Made by a program: the position numbers and the translations under genes
In this document: piece after piece, positions 1 to 12,144 of the stretch
Layout of the letters: the number at the start of each line of letters is the position of its first letter
Position numbering within the stretch: position 1 is the first letter of the stretch
The notes under the pieces: generated by a model
The model's input: only the letters and a program-made list of their open reading frames with translations
The model's database searches: none
Told to the model about the DNA's origin: nothing
Assembly (NCBI GenBank): GCA_025558075.1
Contig: JAHLKF010000022.1
Coordinates: forward strand, 186,001 to 250,000
From: Gaertneriomyces semiglobifer
Lineage: Eukaryota; Chytridiomycota; Chytridiomycetes; Spizellomycetales; Spizellomycetaceae
Direction: 5' to 3'
Length of the DNA stretch: 64,000 bases

Positions 1-587
1 AACAGGGCAGGTAGGCAGGACCCGAATGCGTCGACCAACCTTCTACCCTGACACGCTTCTAGCTCGGCCGCCGCCCGACTGATCACGACTTTGAAAGAGT
101 TGTCAGAGCACATTACATCCGTCACCGCCAGGCATGTCTTTCAACTTTATACTACACTATTATTGTTTATTTACAGTGGCGCTACTTATACAGGAAATGT
201 GCGTGGATTCTAGCTGATGAAGCGCTATCAATGCCAGATACAGGGGCCGATTTGCATATATCATACGCTTATATCGAAGACAATGTCGTAGCCAACGTTC
301 GCGTGATCGGCAAGTGTTGTGTGCGTTTAGATACAACGCAGCGCAAGCTAAAATCCAAGCACCACAGATATCGGTCCGTCCAACTTTGAAATAGTGATCC
401 AGCATGGAAGGGATCCTCCGTCGGATGTTTTTGAGGCGACTGCGAAGTCGGACGTCATCTGTCATGACCGCAGCCATGAGCATAGCAGTGAGAGTCGCCT
501 TCATTTTCGCTTAGATGTGGCTCAAAATATTATGATCTTTGATGAGTACCTCGTGATAGTGTGTGTGAATCGCGTGGCACTTTGGAT
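1..587. other. No supported gene; distal flank of the EI24-like gene
   Basis: Open frames exist here on both strands (for example a 114-codon minus frame at 160-504), but none resembles a family I know and none shows a convincing exon structure. The stretch lies downstream of the minus-strand gene that stops at 588. It may hold that gene's 3' untranslated region or part of a gene cut off by the window edge. No RNA gene or repeat was recognised. Confidence 0.4.
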
Positions 588-1322
588 CTACACTTGTAAC
601 GGAAGGTCTGGTTGAAGCCCATTCTTCTCCATATCCACAGCCCATAGTGCAGCCCCGACAATGTTTGTGAACATGAACAGGATGCCGACCCCTGGTATCA
701 TCTCTAGTAAGACCGCAGTCGACCCAAAGGATGTGTAAGCACTTCGATGCCTGCGTACGAAACGCCTCCCAGCTGTGAATCCAAAGCCACGTAGTTCAAA
801 CCAGTGTAAGTGCTGGTTCCAGGCCGCAAGGTAGCCGTTGATAAGAAGGAACACTGCTGTTCCAATGAACGGCAGCAAGTTTAGGGGTGCCGTGACGATG
901 AGAACCAGCACTCGTGCAATTATGATATAAAACAGATAAATTCCAACATAGGCAATTCCCATCCAACAGCCTTGTGCGCAGCTACCTTCACCGGCATTCA
1001 CTCCAGTCGACAGGGAGACAACATCATCGAAAAGCTGATCAGAAACTGTCGGTAGCGCTATAGCCACGAACAGCAGACACGCGACGCATATCTCTACCAG
1101 AACCAGGAGAACCGCACAAACCCAAGCCAGCCATTCTGGAAGAAAGTTGTCGAGGGCGTGAGCTTGAGGTTTCAATGCAACCCCGAACAAGGTAATGGTG
1201 GCTGCCAGCGAGAAAAGAATGCCCAGTAGAACACCGCAAAAAACACGAAGCCACAGCTGCGGATGCGTCAGGAAATAGATAATCCCTTGAAGCGGATAAA
1301 ATGACGGTCGAATGGCAGCCAT
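588..1322 (-). CDS. EI24-domain multi-pass membrane protein
   Basis: A single exon of 244 codons. The start is the ATG at 1322; the open frame reaches 1334 only through a non-ATG codon. The protein has four to five hydrophobic segments: near residues 25-45, 60-85, a long pair near 115-165, and one close to the C-terminus. The architecture and the spacing of polar loops match the fungal EI24-domain family, whose members include the yeast spore-wall proteins RRT8 and LDS1 and, more distantly, bacterial CysZ. Fungal members sit in lipid droplets or internal membranes; no precise reaction is established. It is divergent from USO1 with a 220-bp shared upstream region. The family call rests on overall pattern rather than a catalytic motif. 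Confidence 0.6.
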   Translation of the reverse strand: MAAIRPSFYPLQGIIYFLTHPQLWLRVFCGVLLGILFSLAATITLFGVALKPQAHALDNFLPEWLAWVCAVLLVLVEICVACLLFVAIALPTVSDQLFDDVVSLSTGVNAGEGSCAQGCWMGIAYVGIYLFYIIIARVLVLIVTAPLNLLPFIGTAVFLLINGYLAAWNQHLHWFELRGFGFTAGRRFVRRHRSAYTSFGSTAVLLEMIPGVGILFMFTNIVGAALWAVDMEKNGLQPDLPLQV

Positions 1323-1542
1323 GACCTTGATCAAAGTGTTACTTGCTCAACGGGTTTGCGAAGTGCGAAGTTGACGTTTACAGGCGCTGGACCGACACGC
1401 GACGACTATGGTGACTGTGCCGTGTGGCACAGCCATGATTGGCGGCTGCGACCGTTCGGCAACGATTGACGGGCAGATCCCACACGTTTTTGGATTTAGG
1501 CTTTGGCAGTCGGAGGGAATCATAGTTGCAGCTTCAGGGACG
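1323..1542. promoter_or_regulatory. Divergent promoter (EI24-like / USO1) with a GGCACAG palindrome
   Basis: This short region between two divergent start codons holds ACTGTGCCGTGTGGCACAG at 1414-1432, an inverted repeat of CTGTGCC and GGCACAG around a 4-nt spacer. Its right half contains the 9-mer GTGGCACAG (1424-1432), which recurs in other promoters of this window. The position and symmetry fit a binding site acting on both genes; that role is inferred. Confidence 0.5.
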
Positions 1543-4500
1543 ATGAATGTCTTGTTTCAAGGAATGTCCGCCCTACGGGGCGAGAAGACAGTGCAACAAA
1601 CCGGCGCGGAAACCGTCCACAAGCTTTGTGATCGCGTACGGCACTCCACCCTTCTGGAGGATCGTAGGGCAGCCGTGATGGGTTTGAAAGGCCTCGCACG
1701 GGATTGGAAGCTGGTGAGATTGTTGATGCTCGGCGGTCTCTTTCCGTTGAGCTAACTGTGTTTTCCAATGCTTTGTAGGAAGTTGGCACGAAGGGCATGC
1801 CCGTCTTGGTGAACGTCCTGCAAAATGACCGTGCGGATGTGGAGATAATAAAGGCCGTGACCGAGACATTGAACATTCTGTGCTCGCCAGACGCACTCAA
1901 TGATCACACACGAAAGGTATGCCAAGTTCCGTACTTCCGGCGTACTTCCGTAGAACACCAATGACCCGAGAGATGCAGGCGGAAGATGATGCGGAAGATC
2001 TTGGAAAGATGTTTACAGAAATATACACAAAGGTTTGGCCCTCGGAATGATGACGGTTTATTCTTTTCTTACCCGCCACGTCAGGATCCCGCCAACGTTA
2101 CTATACTGTTGGATATCCTTGAGGAAGCTGACTTTTACGTCAGATTCTACACCGTGCAGCTATTGAGCACCCTGCTAGAGCACGGCGCAACCCGGTTGCA
2201 AGAATGCATCTTGACAAGCCCGCTGGGTATATCGAGGTCAGTATCGCTGGCAGTTTGTGGAATACATGCCGAACTTGGGCTTATGCTGCCCTTCAGGTTG
2301 ATAGACCTATTGGATGACCGCCGTGAAATCATTCGAAACGGTGACTAGCTTTTTTCTGTTGGAGTCGCAGCAGTTACTGTATTCCTGACACTGGTGTGTC
2401 CAGAGGGACTCTTATTGCTGATCGCTTTGACACAAAACAACGCCGACATCCAAAAGATCATCGCTTTTGAGAATGCGTTTGAACGACTTCTGGCCATTAT
2501 CATGGATGAAGGCGCTACCGACGGCGGTATCATCGTGCAGGATTGCTTGACCTTGACTCATAACTTATTGAAGTACAATGTATCGAACCAGGTATTTGAT
2601 GGTTCAGTTCATCCTAAACCTAACTGCTTGTGCTGACTTTACTTCTCGGTGAAGAATCTGTTCCGCGAAACTAGCTGCATAAATCGAATACCGTCTTTGC
2701 TGACGAATAGAATGCCCGGGCGGGATCAAAGCGGTACCATCGACGCATCGCTGACTGACGAGAGTTCAGTATGGTCAGACCAGAAGATAATAAACACAGT
2801 GCTGGTGCTTGAGCTCATCCGGATTATTGCCGGCCCGAAGAACCCGAGCGCACAAGCTAACCAAGTACGCCTCATGTCTATTAACCTCCCAGCCAGAACC
2901 GTCTAATCTTTGAGCCTCACGTAGACCACAATCTGCCATACCAAAATTATCCCAATGTTGATAGATCTTGTTTCATCCAGTCATGTTCCTTCCGAGGTGA
3001 AGGCTCAGGTCCGAGAATTTGATGTCAGTGCACGGAAGCCTGTTGTTAACACCGTTCAACTAAGTAGGCGCTCCTTTCCCTGGGCGACGCAATCCGAGGG
3101 CACAAAGCAAATCAAGACATTGTCACGAAAAGCGCCATTTCGATAGAATCCAAAACTAGTTCGGCCAATCTACCTCCGGTGCCCTGTGTGCTGTTCCTGA
3201 TTCGTGTAGCTTTGGACCAGAACCAGTTTGCCGAGCGGGCCGCTTCTGCATATGCAGTCCAGGTAAGATCAGTCAGTGCACTCACCTTCGTGAATTCGCT
3301 CAAGCTGATTACTTTTGAGAAGTCATACTTGTATCACAACCCCGATGCGCAACTAGCACTTATCTCGACCATTCTTGCTCCACCCACGGACAACCCAAAC
3401 GAGCGACGCTCTGGTATATGTTGATATTCTCCATGTCAGCAATTTCCTCTGCTCATATGATTTATTTATTGTTAAGATACGCCGCATTCTGCGGGGTCTC
3501 TCCTGATATCGGCAATTCTGGACTGGGACACAGCGCGTAAAGACCCCTTTAGAGCTTGGTTTGCGGCGACAATCGTTGCTCATGCTATCTCTGACAACGA
3601 TACCTGTAAGCGGCGCGCCTTGGCAACCAAGCTTGACGAAGATGAAGGTACCGACGTGCCTGCTTCACATCCTACCCCTCGATGCTAATACGCCACGATA
3701 GACGCGATTCCGCTGCTTCACAAATGCATGTACGCGCTCCTTCACGCATGTCGTGCAGGCGCTGATGTGCGCGTCGTTATTGCCATATTTAGCTTGCTTT
3801 GCGTCTGGGTCAACGGCTGCCCTAAAGCGGTGACTGAGTTGCTGAGCGAAGGGTCCAATGTTCAATTTGTGGGTATTTTTTCTGCGACTCTTGCGTTGTG
3901 CTGGCATGTCCTTACATTGCTCACAGCTAGTGGAACAAGTGAACCAGTCGTCGGGGGTAAATCCGCTGGTTCAAGGAGCAGCGGCCTTTTTACTGGGTTT
4001 GGTAATTGAGTACAATGACGACTCGGAGCCCACGTTCACCCGGTAAATTGCCATGCAAAGACCTCCCGATTTTGTGTACTCATGCCGTCTTCTGGTAGGA
4101 GCGGGTTGCAGTCGCTGGTGGCCAGTAGAGTGGGTTTTGATGTTTATGCCAGTCGGCTGGAACGACTTCGCGAATCTAAGGAGCTCAACAGTGCCTGTCA
4201 GCATATTCTGAAAGTAGGTCCACCGCGTCTTCCGTCAGCACGGGGTGTACACTGAAGTTATCTGAAGCCAGAGACGCCAGTAGACGCTAACGGCCTACCG
4301 CAAGTCTTCTTTGATCTTCTATTCGTTGACATATTCAAGTCAAGCTACGGTACGAAAGTAACAGGATATGGGTACGGATGATTGATTCTAACGGTGTATG
4401 TAGATGCCGTTGTAACTGGCATCTCTGTAACCGATTCAAAACGACGAGCGCCACGTATGTTCTGGATTTTTGCAGCGAATACCAGTACCGTGAATAATTG

Positions 4501-4989
4501 ACTTGACGTGGGTGGTCCGTAGAAACTGACGACGCGACGATTCAGTCATACCGAGACACCATCACTAGCCAAGCACAAGAACTCGCCAATATGCGCAATC
4601 AACTTGATGCGGTACAAGTCACATTGTCTGACGAGGTAAATGGATCGTGGCTTGATCTCTGGCAATGTGATTAACACTAACATCATCTTACGTAACCTTG
4701 GTAGCGAGCAAAGCATGCCGACCAGATGAAAGCCTTGCAGGAAACGGTAGACGAGCTGCGACTAGAAATGTCGCAAGAACGAACAAAATATTCAGAATTG
4801 GCTGAAGAACAAGAAGATCTCCTTGTTTGTTTAGCCGATCAAGACGCTCAAATGAAGGTTTTGCGGAATAAGTTGCGGTCATATGGTGAAGTACTTAGTG
4901 ACGATGATGATGATGCGCAAGAAGATCATCCCGAAACCACCATATCATCCCAGGAACCCAACGCGCGGTTAGATGAGGATTTCCTATGA
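1543..4989 (+). CDS. USO1: Vesicle tethering factor USO1/p115
   Basis: A multi-exon gene of roughly 15 exons with short introns. The first exons are 1543-1713, 1779-1916 and 1979-2032. The encoded protein is the coiled-coil tether of ER-to-Golgi and intra-Golgi transport, which acts with Ypt1/Rab1 and SNAREs on the cytosolic face of the Golgi. The N-terminal armadillo-like head follows p115 block by block: VLVNVLQND, the EDLGKMFTEIYTK segment, LLDILEEADFYVRFYTVQLL, SPLGISRLIDLLDDRREIIRN, and ENAFERLL followed by DGGIIVQDCL. The tail (4530-4989) is a coiled coil ending in an acidic SDDDDDAQED patch, as in p115; it is much shorter than the yeast Uso1 tail. The start ATG at 1543 is chosen because the frame then runs straight into the head domain; ATG 1564 is an alternative. 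It converges on WDR60, with stop codons 42 bp apart. Confidence 0.88.
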
Positions 4990-5031
4990 GACGGTGGAAC
5001 TGGTGCCCTCCTCGTTAATGTAATGTGAATG

Positions 5032-8000
5032 CTACATAGTAATATACTCTTCAAAATCTGTTTGATATTTATGCGCACGGCCAGCATCTACTGGTACAGG
5101 CTCGCGTAACAAAGCTGATAACATCTTCTCTTCATCGATGGCAGATTCAACTAAGTCGGCAATCAGCATATGTACTTCCAAGGTACCGTCTTCATAGCCA
5201 AGTGCAATAGTCCCGTGTTTGCTGGTCGCAGTGCTCAACGTGGATTTTGGACTCAGCGCGAAGAAAACCGCCTTCCCGTGAGGACCTTTGGCAGAGTAAA
5301 TGATGTAAGCTGCTTGGGTTTCGCTTTCAGAAAGGTCCCACGCAGAGAGAGTTCCCTCATCATCAAGTACGTAGAAGACTCCAGGGCGATGGGGCGACCA
5401 GCGAATCAGGCGAATACCAACTTTCGAATTGTCCCAAAACGTCTTGGGCTGAGCTCTGCTGGTGAGGAACAATGCCACAGTTCCTGATGAGTACCCCGCC
5501 AGGAATGCTTCTGAGCTGAACGGACAAAGAGCAATTGTCAATACGCTGTCATCTATTTTCATAACGTTGTTTGTCGTGCGGTAGTTCATGAGCGCACGAC
5601 GCTGATTGAATCGGGATACATGCATTACTCCTTGGGAGCCGGCTGCCACCAGGAATCCATCTTGATCGGAAGGGTGACACACGCAGTCAAAGACGGTCAA
5701 AAGCGACGGAAAATTCCGATCGGGGTTGGGCAGTTGGAAACGACTGCTGCGCACTAGCCGGATTTTACTTCCCAGCGCCATTCCAAAATCTGTCTCAGCG
5801 TGTACGAAGGACTCGTCCCGAAGCTCAATGACTGACCATATTTGAAGCACCCCAGACTCGTCTACCGACGCAATCGGCAGAGACCCTGCCGCTTCTACCC
5901 CTGTACTATTACGGAAGGCGGAGCGCATATGCGGTGACGTCCACATGCGCATAACGCTGCGGATTTGCTCTTGATGACCCCCGTTGAGTGTATAAATTCC
6001 ATCGGTGCTATAGCTCGGCATACGTATAACTATCCCGTCGCCGCTCATGGACGTGACGGACGTATGCTTTGACGGGTGTTCGCGGAGGTCCCAAACTAGG
6101 ACGCCCCCATCCACCGTCCCCGCAAACACGAGATACGGTTTCATCGGCGCAAAGAAGCACTGCAATGGCTCACTCTCACAAATTAGCATCCTACGAGGGC
6201 GTTGGGTAAGAAAAGTACGAATGCTCGAGTTCCTAGGTATAATCATACCGATAGATAGTGCTCGGGTCTATCGTGCGATATACGCATATAACTCCCCTTC
6301 CGCTCAGCTCGCTAGCACTATTCGCGGAATCGGCGCCCGTGGACCAAGAAGTCAGTAAAAAACCGCTCTCAGCAGATGAGTAACACGTGTGTAGGAGCTT
6401 CCTGCCTGTATCTGTTATTAGCGCGAAGCACTGCAGATATTACGAAAGCCAGTCGAGCACCTTTGAGAAGGGGTGGGCACTTAATTGGCATCATTCCTTG
6501 ACTCAGGCTCATTGGAGTACTTTCGGTGAAAGTCCTTGGAATGCCAAGGCCAGCCGTGTTCTCGTCCAACAGCATCTCCACCACCTACGCGCGCCTTTAA
6601 CGATTGCCGCATCGTAACAACACTTGTTCAAGCACGTACTTGTGATGCATCTCTCAAAAAGGTTTGCAGTCGTAGAGAATTCCCCACCGTTGCTGGAGCC
6701 CACACATCATCATCACGGTATTTCTTCTTCGCACCTATTGTGGCAGATTCCACCAGTTGATCTGGCGGCGCCTGTGTCCACGACGTTTTCACTGCGATGT
6801 GATCAGTCTGCTGCTCATCTTCCACGTAGTCCTCGTTTGTTTGAGTAGCGCTCTGTTGATCTCACCACTTAACATTATGTCCGTTAACATTAAGCGTCAA
6901 AACAAATACCTGAGTCGCGTTCGAATTCCCAAAACTTCGGATGTACAATTCGTATTCGTTCAGAGGATGCAAATCAAGAATGTGGTAGGCGCACACGTCC
7001 AACATCACCATGCTTTCCAGATCCTAAGGCACCTGTTGAATGCCAAAGATGTGTTGATTGCTAAAGGGGTACACTTTATTACCTTCGCCCGCTTTACATG
7101 CTTACTCGCACTGCTGCCTTGCTTGCGTCGTTGGGCTTCCTTCCGTGCTTCGTCCAATCCAATCAACGTACGCTGGGGTAGCGAAGAACTTGGCCGAACT
7201 TTCGGAGCTACTGTTAGTTAGTAAGTGTCAACGATATCAGAAAATAAGAATCATGACCAACCAGTTGCCATTTCTTTCGCTGCCTTCAGTTGCTCCTTCT
7301 TAAGGACTTCCGAAGAGACTCTTTGATTTTCCTCTGCCAAAGCTTTTTGCAACTGGAAACACTATCAAACAATTGAAAGCATAATGGCAAAGAATGAGCA
7401 GCGTACCTCATCCAAATGTCGCGGTATTCCGGGTTGTTTGATCGGTTCTGGCTTCGACGAGGACGACCTATCCTCCGAATACGAGGCTCTGACTGGTACG
7501 TCCAGAGGAAGCGGCGGCGCAGGTAAAGGGTGCTTAGGCGGGTTGTCCTCGAATTCCTCAAAATCGTCACCATATTCCTTTGAGAGCAACATCAGTCTGA
7601 CAGTCGACAAGCCTGTTAAAGCGACGACAACTTCGTATGCATGGACATAGCGGTTTACCAACCTCAAAATCCTCTTCGTATTCATCGTCATACGACGCCG
7701 ACGGCCTTGATTCCGGGGTGTCCGCATTTGCAGGTTGCAGCTGTTCGTTCGCCACTTTGGCTGTCAGGTCGACTGTCTTGGCTAGGTCATCGTAGCTTGC
7801 TTGATTACGTCGAACCTTCTGACTCAATGGATCTAATGGTGGGTAAACGTCCGATGTGGTACTAATCTCCCTTTCCCTCTTCGTATTCTGTAATGATTCG
7901 TTGCTCCTCCGTGAAGACAAAGAGTTTGTAGAGCCGACGGCGCTCCTGCGAGCCAGTTTCTGTTTGGAGGTAGAAGTTGGCAACTTTCTGAGGGGAGATG

Positions 8001-8340
8001 AAGCGCTAGAGTTTCGGCTGGCTGTGGCATGGAGCTGCCGCAAGTTGGATAAGCTTCCCCTGGGGGAAGGCGCGGACTTTCTATTCTATGCGGTTAGATT
8101 CATGAATTGCAAGGATTGTAATTTCGGTGCTCAGTACCTTTCTCTCTTCGCAGGGTTTCGATCCAGAGAGGTGGTGCTGCCAGCAGACGTTTCGCCCTTT
8201 AATTTGCCCAAGGCAGAGTCAAGCCACGCATCATCCCCGGACGCACTTGTTCTGGACGTTTTCTGAGCAAGACTCCGTGAGTTAGCCTTGTCCAAAGAAA
8301 GAGGACTATGACCACAACTTACCTTCTTCGGAGCACTCAT
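5032..8340 (-). CDS. DYNC2I1: IFT dynein-2 intermediate chain WDR60
   Basis: Dynein-2 intermediate chain (WDR60/DYNC2I1), part of the retrograde intraflagellar-transport motor that moves cargo from flagellar tip to base. The last exon (5032-6246) encodes the WD40 propeller and aligns well with human WDR60: a LICESEPLQCFFAPMK block, LVFAGTVDGGVLVWDLRE, STDGIYTLNGG and ASVDESGVLQIWSVIEL. Upstream exons supply the family's low-complexity N-terminal half, including an acidic YDDEYEEDFE stretch (about 7690-7720) and a TDHIAVKTSWTQ-type segment (about 6770). Exon 1 is MSAPKK, from the ATG at 8340, followed by a GTAAGT intron; the exon starting KTSRTSAS comes next. Middle exon borders are approximate. 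Presence of this gene implies a motile flagellum at some life stage. Confidence 0.87.
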
Positions 8341-8669
8341 TGAAGTATAGACGACCGTACGTGATTGATGCGATGAGCTTTCCACTTTCCCAACCGCGTC
8401 AAATCCAACAGACGCGTGAGATCTTCCTGGCCATGAAGAACTGAACGGACAACTGCATGGTCAAAAAGCGTCCAAGGGGCGAGCTCATTAGGAAGTTCAC
8501 TGACGGTGACTGTTTCCTACTCAGCCAAACTGCCTCCTGAGTGGTATACGAGCACTTTCTGTTCAACATGATGTAACAATCGGGACAGCCATGATATCAA
8601 TCGTCCTACTAGTGCAAACATGAATGGCACGATCTGATTTAGGTGCTGGACCCACATACTTGTATTTCA

Positions 8670-9383
8670 CTATGCGTGCATTACTATCGGGTATCTTGTG
8701 TCCTTTAAGCAAGCAGCCAACTCGTCAAACATGCCTGGCCCATCCCACTCCGTTGTAGTGAATACACACTGTACAATGTCTGTTGGACGTTGAGCACAAG
8801 GCTTCACCCACTGCTCGATCTCTTGTAGGTCTGCCACCCAAGGACCCACGTAAGTGCTGTCGTCCCAGGACGATTGCAAGTCCTCCCGCTTCCTTGTCAC
8901 ACTGTACGGTAAGAAGGGATCAACTCCGTTATCCTCAATATTGGAGAAGATGACTGTAGCAACGCCGTGTGTGATAGTTGAAATGGTCTTCACCTGGCAC
9001 AGAATGCCACCGGAAAGTACTCCTTCCAATCGCTTCCGCAGGCCCCTCTCGAACCAATGGCGCTGAACCAATGCTTCGAGGTACGGACGTTGCTGTATAG
9101 TGCTCATCCTCAAGGCAGGCTGACTACTAACCGATACAATGCCACACGCATTGAGTTGCAACAGTGCCGATATAATGGTTTCGGTCTCTGGGTGTAACGG
9201 CACGACAACGTTCATACTCGAGGAGATGCGTCCCAAAAGGTATAAATGGGTGAGATGTAGCATGTCTGCGAACGTCAAGCCCTTGGAGTGGAATAACGTC
9301 ATGCCTTCTTGCTGCCCCGCAACCAGGGCATTCCAATTCCTACTGCAGCAGTTGTCGAACTGATCGGTGAGTCCAGTCGCCAT
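8670..9383 (-). CDS. Orphan 237-aa protein, faintly like actinobacterial DUF6919
   Basis: A single uninterrupted exon of 237 codons from the ATG at 9383, lying between XPB and WDR60 on the same strand. No signal peptide or membrane segment is evident. Residues about 36-106 run through a helix-rich segment (DMLHLTHLYLLGRI), then PLHPETETIISALLQLNACG, then SSQP (86-89) and QQRPYLEALV (97-106). From memory this order, a PxxxET helix, LNxxG, a Ser-Gln-Pro and an Arg-Pro-Tyr motif, resembles the small bacterial family DUF6919 and related uncharacterised proteins. The remaining half, including a WDDSTYVGPW segment, is unrecognised. No function should be inferred. The lack of introns in an intron-rich neighbourhood would fit acquisition by transfer, but is weak evidence alone. 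Confidence 0.55.
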   Translation of the reverse strand: MATGLTDQFDNCCSRNWNALVAGQQEGMTLFHSKGLTFADMLHLTHLYLLGRISSSMNVVVPLHPETETIISALLQLNACGIVSVSSQPALRMSTIQQRPYLEALVQRHWFERGLRKRLEGVLSGGILCQVKTISTITHGVATVIFSNIEDNGVDPFLPYSVTRKREDLQSSWDDSTYVGPWVADLQEIEQWVKPCAQRPTDIVQCVFTTTEWDGPGMFDELAACLKDTRYPIVMHA

Positions 9384-9493
9384 GAGCTTGCACGAATGAT
9401 AACTATGATACAGTGAGCTAGTACACCTGCGCCTAGCTAGTCGAGTAATGTAACCAAAAGTCGGAATACGATAATGTATTAAAAGTCTTATAT

Positions 9494-12144
9494 TCAGAAC
9501 TTGCCAGCGTTCCACTTCCTGAACAAAGAGTTCTGCTTTTTCTCTCGCGCTTTTTCCTCCTCGCGGCGTTGCCTCTCCGCTTTGCGCGCAGCCTCATCGA
9601 GCTTCAGTCGCTTGCGGCTACGGATATCCCCTGAAGCAGGGTCAAGCTCATCTTCATTGGCCTTCTGTACTTCTTGCAATAACTCCAACTGATCTTCTCT
9701 TGTGCGAAAAAACAGTTCGTTCCGTTCAGATTCGGGAACCAGTTGTTCAACACTGGGTATAACCTATATGAAAAAAAGGAATCAGAAGACTCCCTCTGGA
9801 AAAAGAACGGTAATCATCAATCCCACTTTGTACTCGTATCCTTGATCAATCAAAAACCGCTTCCGTTTCGCACTGAATTGCACCTCATCGGTGTCTCGGC
9901 TGACGAGAGTGTAAAACTTACTACGAAAGCCCTCCTCGTTTCTACGTTTGGCACGCAAGATACGACCCATACGCTGTGCTTCTTGCCGCCTGCTACCAAA
10001 CTGACTACTGATTTGAATCAAGCATGTCGCCTCGGGCAGGTCTAGTGACGTGTCACCAACTTTGGACAAAAAGATTGTTGGATATGTAACCCGCGAGTTT
10101 TCTCCGCGAAAAGCCGAAAGAACGGCCTGTCGCTCTGCATGAGCGGTATTTCCGTAAATGAACGGCTTGTTCAGTTTCTTGGCATAATACTGCAAGCCAT
10201 AAACGTCATCAGAGAACACAATGATTTTATCTCCGAGGCTTTCATGTTTCTTGATAAGGTACTGACAAGCCCGGAATTTGGTCGGGTTCATAACGCAAAG
10301 TAACCGTCGCTTGGAGGGCCGGCTACCCATGTACTCCTGATAAAAGTCTGCCGTCATCCCACACCACACTTCTGTTGCCTCGACCTTGGCGATATGGCCA
10401 CGATGGGCTAAGTCTAGCCAGTTAGCTTCGTACAATTTGGGGCCAATGAGGAAATTGAGATCTTCGATCTTGTCGTCCTCTCGAACTAGAGTCGCAGTTA
10501 GGCCTAACTTTGTATGCGCCGACACTGTCGTTAATACCCTCCGGAAAACATTCGCTGGAACAACATGCACTTCATCGAGTATCAGCAAACCCCATTCAAC
10601 AGAATTAATCCACTCGATCATGCGCGCGGTCTCCCAGGATCTGTTGCCGGAGTGTGAAATCATGGTATAAGTTGACACCACGATACCGGCGTCTCCTTGA
10701 AATCTCTTCTTATCGTCTGCGGTGAATTTCGCAATGCTACCTTCCTTGACCGTCGACCAATTTCGGAATTCCCGTGCCCATTGCTCAACCGAAAGAGCAT
10801 TTGTGCAAAGCACAAGAGTATTCTTCTTGACAGTACAGGCAGCCGTGATACCAACAAGAGTTTTTCCGGCCCCGGTCGGTAAAACAATGATCCCAGATCT
10901 CGCACGACCACCACCTCCGCCAAACATTTTACTCAAACTCTTCTCCTGGTAATCACGAATTAATGTCTTCGGGTTCAAATCAATGTCCAAATTCGGCGTC
11001 AGATTGTCATGACGGAAGTCGTACTCTTCCATTAAGGGATAATCCATTCCAATACAATGTTTCTTCACGTCCTCTACCATGCTTTTGTCGATTTCGAAAG
11101 AGTGCACAAACTCGGACTCATCGTCGCCATCATCGTCATCGTCCATACTATCTAGTGTTATAACGGCACCGAAATCTTCGCCTCCTTTGGTGCCGTCGGT
11201 AGACGATGCCGGGGTGGGAAGAACCGCGTCGTCTGCACGTGTTAACCGTGCTTTCGCAATTTCTGGATGGGTAAGAAGCTTCTTCAATACTTCCGGATAT
11301 GAAGATTCCAGGAAGTACCTATAAACGTATCATCGTTCAGCGGATGACCGGTCTCGCCCAATGGCTGGCCTACAAAGGATTATATACCTGTTGTCCTTCA
11401 AAACAAGCTTCACTTTTCCATACGCCTTAGTGCAGTCCTCAATGAAGTTTACGACACGCTCTGGTACTTTAACTTTTGAAAACCGTTCCAAGACGTCCAG
11501 AATGGTTTTTGTTTCCATTCCGACCGAGACAGCCGCGTAGAGCGAGTATGCTGTGAGTTTGAATTCGTGAACGCGCGCCGGCCTGCTGACAGGTTCAGCA
11601 ATGGTAATTAGAAAGTCCTCCGCCTGTCCTGCAAGCGGCGAGAAAGCTTCCAAAATGATACGACCATCGTCACACACCCACAGAGGGCGAGCGCGGTGAT
11701 CACCTTTTTGAGCTAAGAAGGTATAATCCTTGGCATTTTCCATGGTAAAAAGCTTAGATACTGCATCTCGTATTGCCTTCCCGTCATGAGAAGTGGGTTC
11801 ATCCTTGACTGCCAATTTGGCGAAGCGCGCTGTACCGGTGAAATGCTCCCGAATGCGGGCGGCTTCGGTGCCATCATCATTCTCACCGTCGACATCGCCA
11901 GCATCCATAATAGCAGTGTCTACAGCACGTTTCCCATTAGCCGCCCTTTTGGCAGATGGTGCAGCGTCATCGGAACGATCTTTTCGCTTTTTGGACGCAA
12001 CACCGTCCAAATCCGTAGCACCTGAGGGCTTTTTGACTATGTGAAAGTAAGAACCACATAGTTGACTCGTAATTTCTAAGCCTATGTGCAAACACTTTCA
12101 TGACACTCACAAGTCAAAGTAATCTTCGGCTTGCCATCAGACAT
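9494..12144 (-). CDS. SSL2: TFIIH DNA translocase/helicase XPB (Ssl2)
   Basis: Largest ATPase of TFIIH, required for promoter opening by RNA polymerase II and for nucleotide excision repair in the nucleus. Exon 1 encodes [11 protein letters not shown] (ATG at 12144) and is joined by a short intron to KKPSGATD. Next comes the XPB N-terminal damage-recognition-like domain (about 11330-12050). The long exon 9835-11287 holds the helicase core: Walker A PTGAGKT, the family's DEVH box in [19 protein letters not shown] with the RED motif, and the C-terminal lobe ending [11 protein letters not shown]. The last exon (9494 to about 9763) resumes after YEYK with VIPSVEQL and ends in the typical basic tail [10 protein letters not shown]. 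All catalytic motifs are intact. Upstream lies a divergent 558-bp region. Confidence 0.93.

Noticed and set aside
160..504. 114-codon minus-strand open frame near the window start
   Set aside because: No family resemblance, mixed composition, and no splice partner; likely chance.
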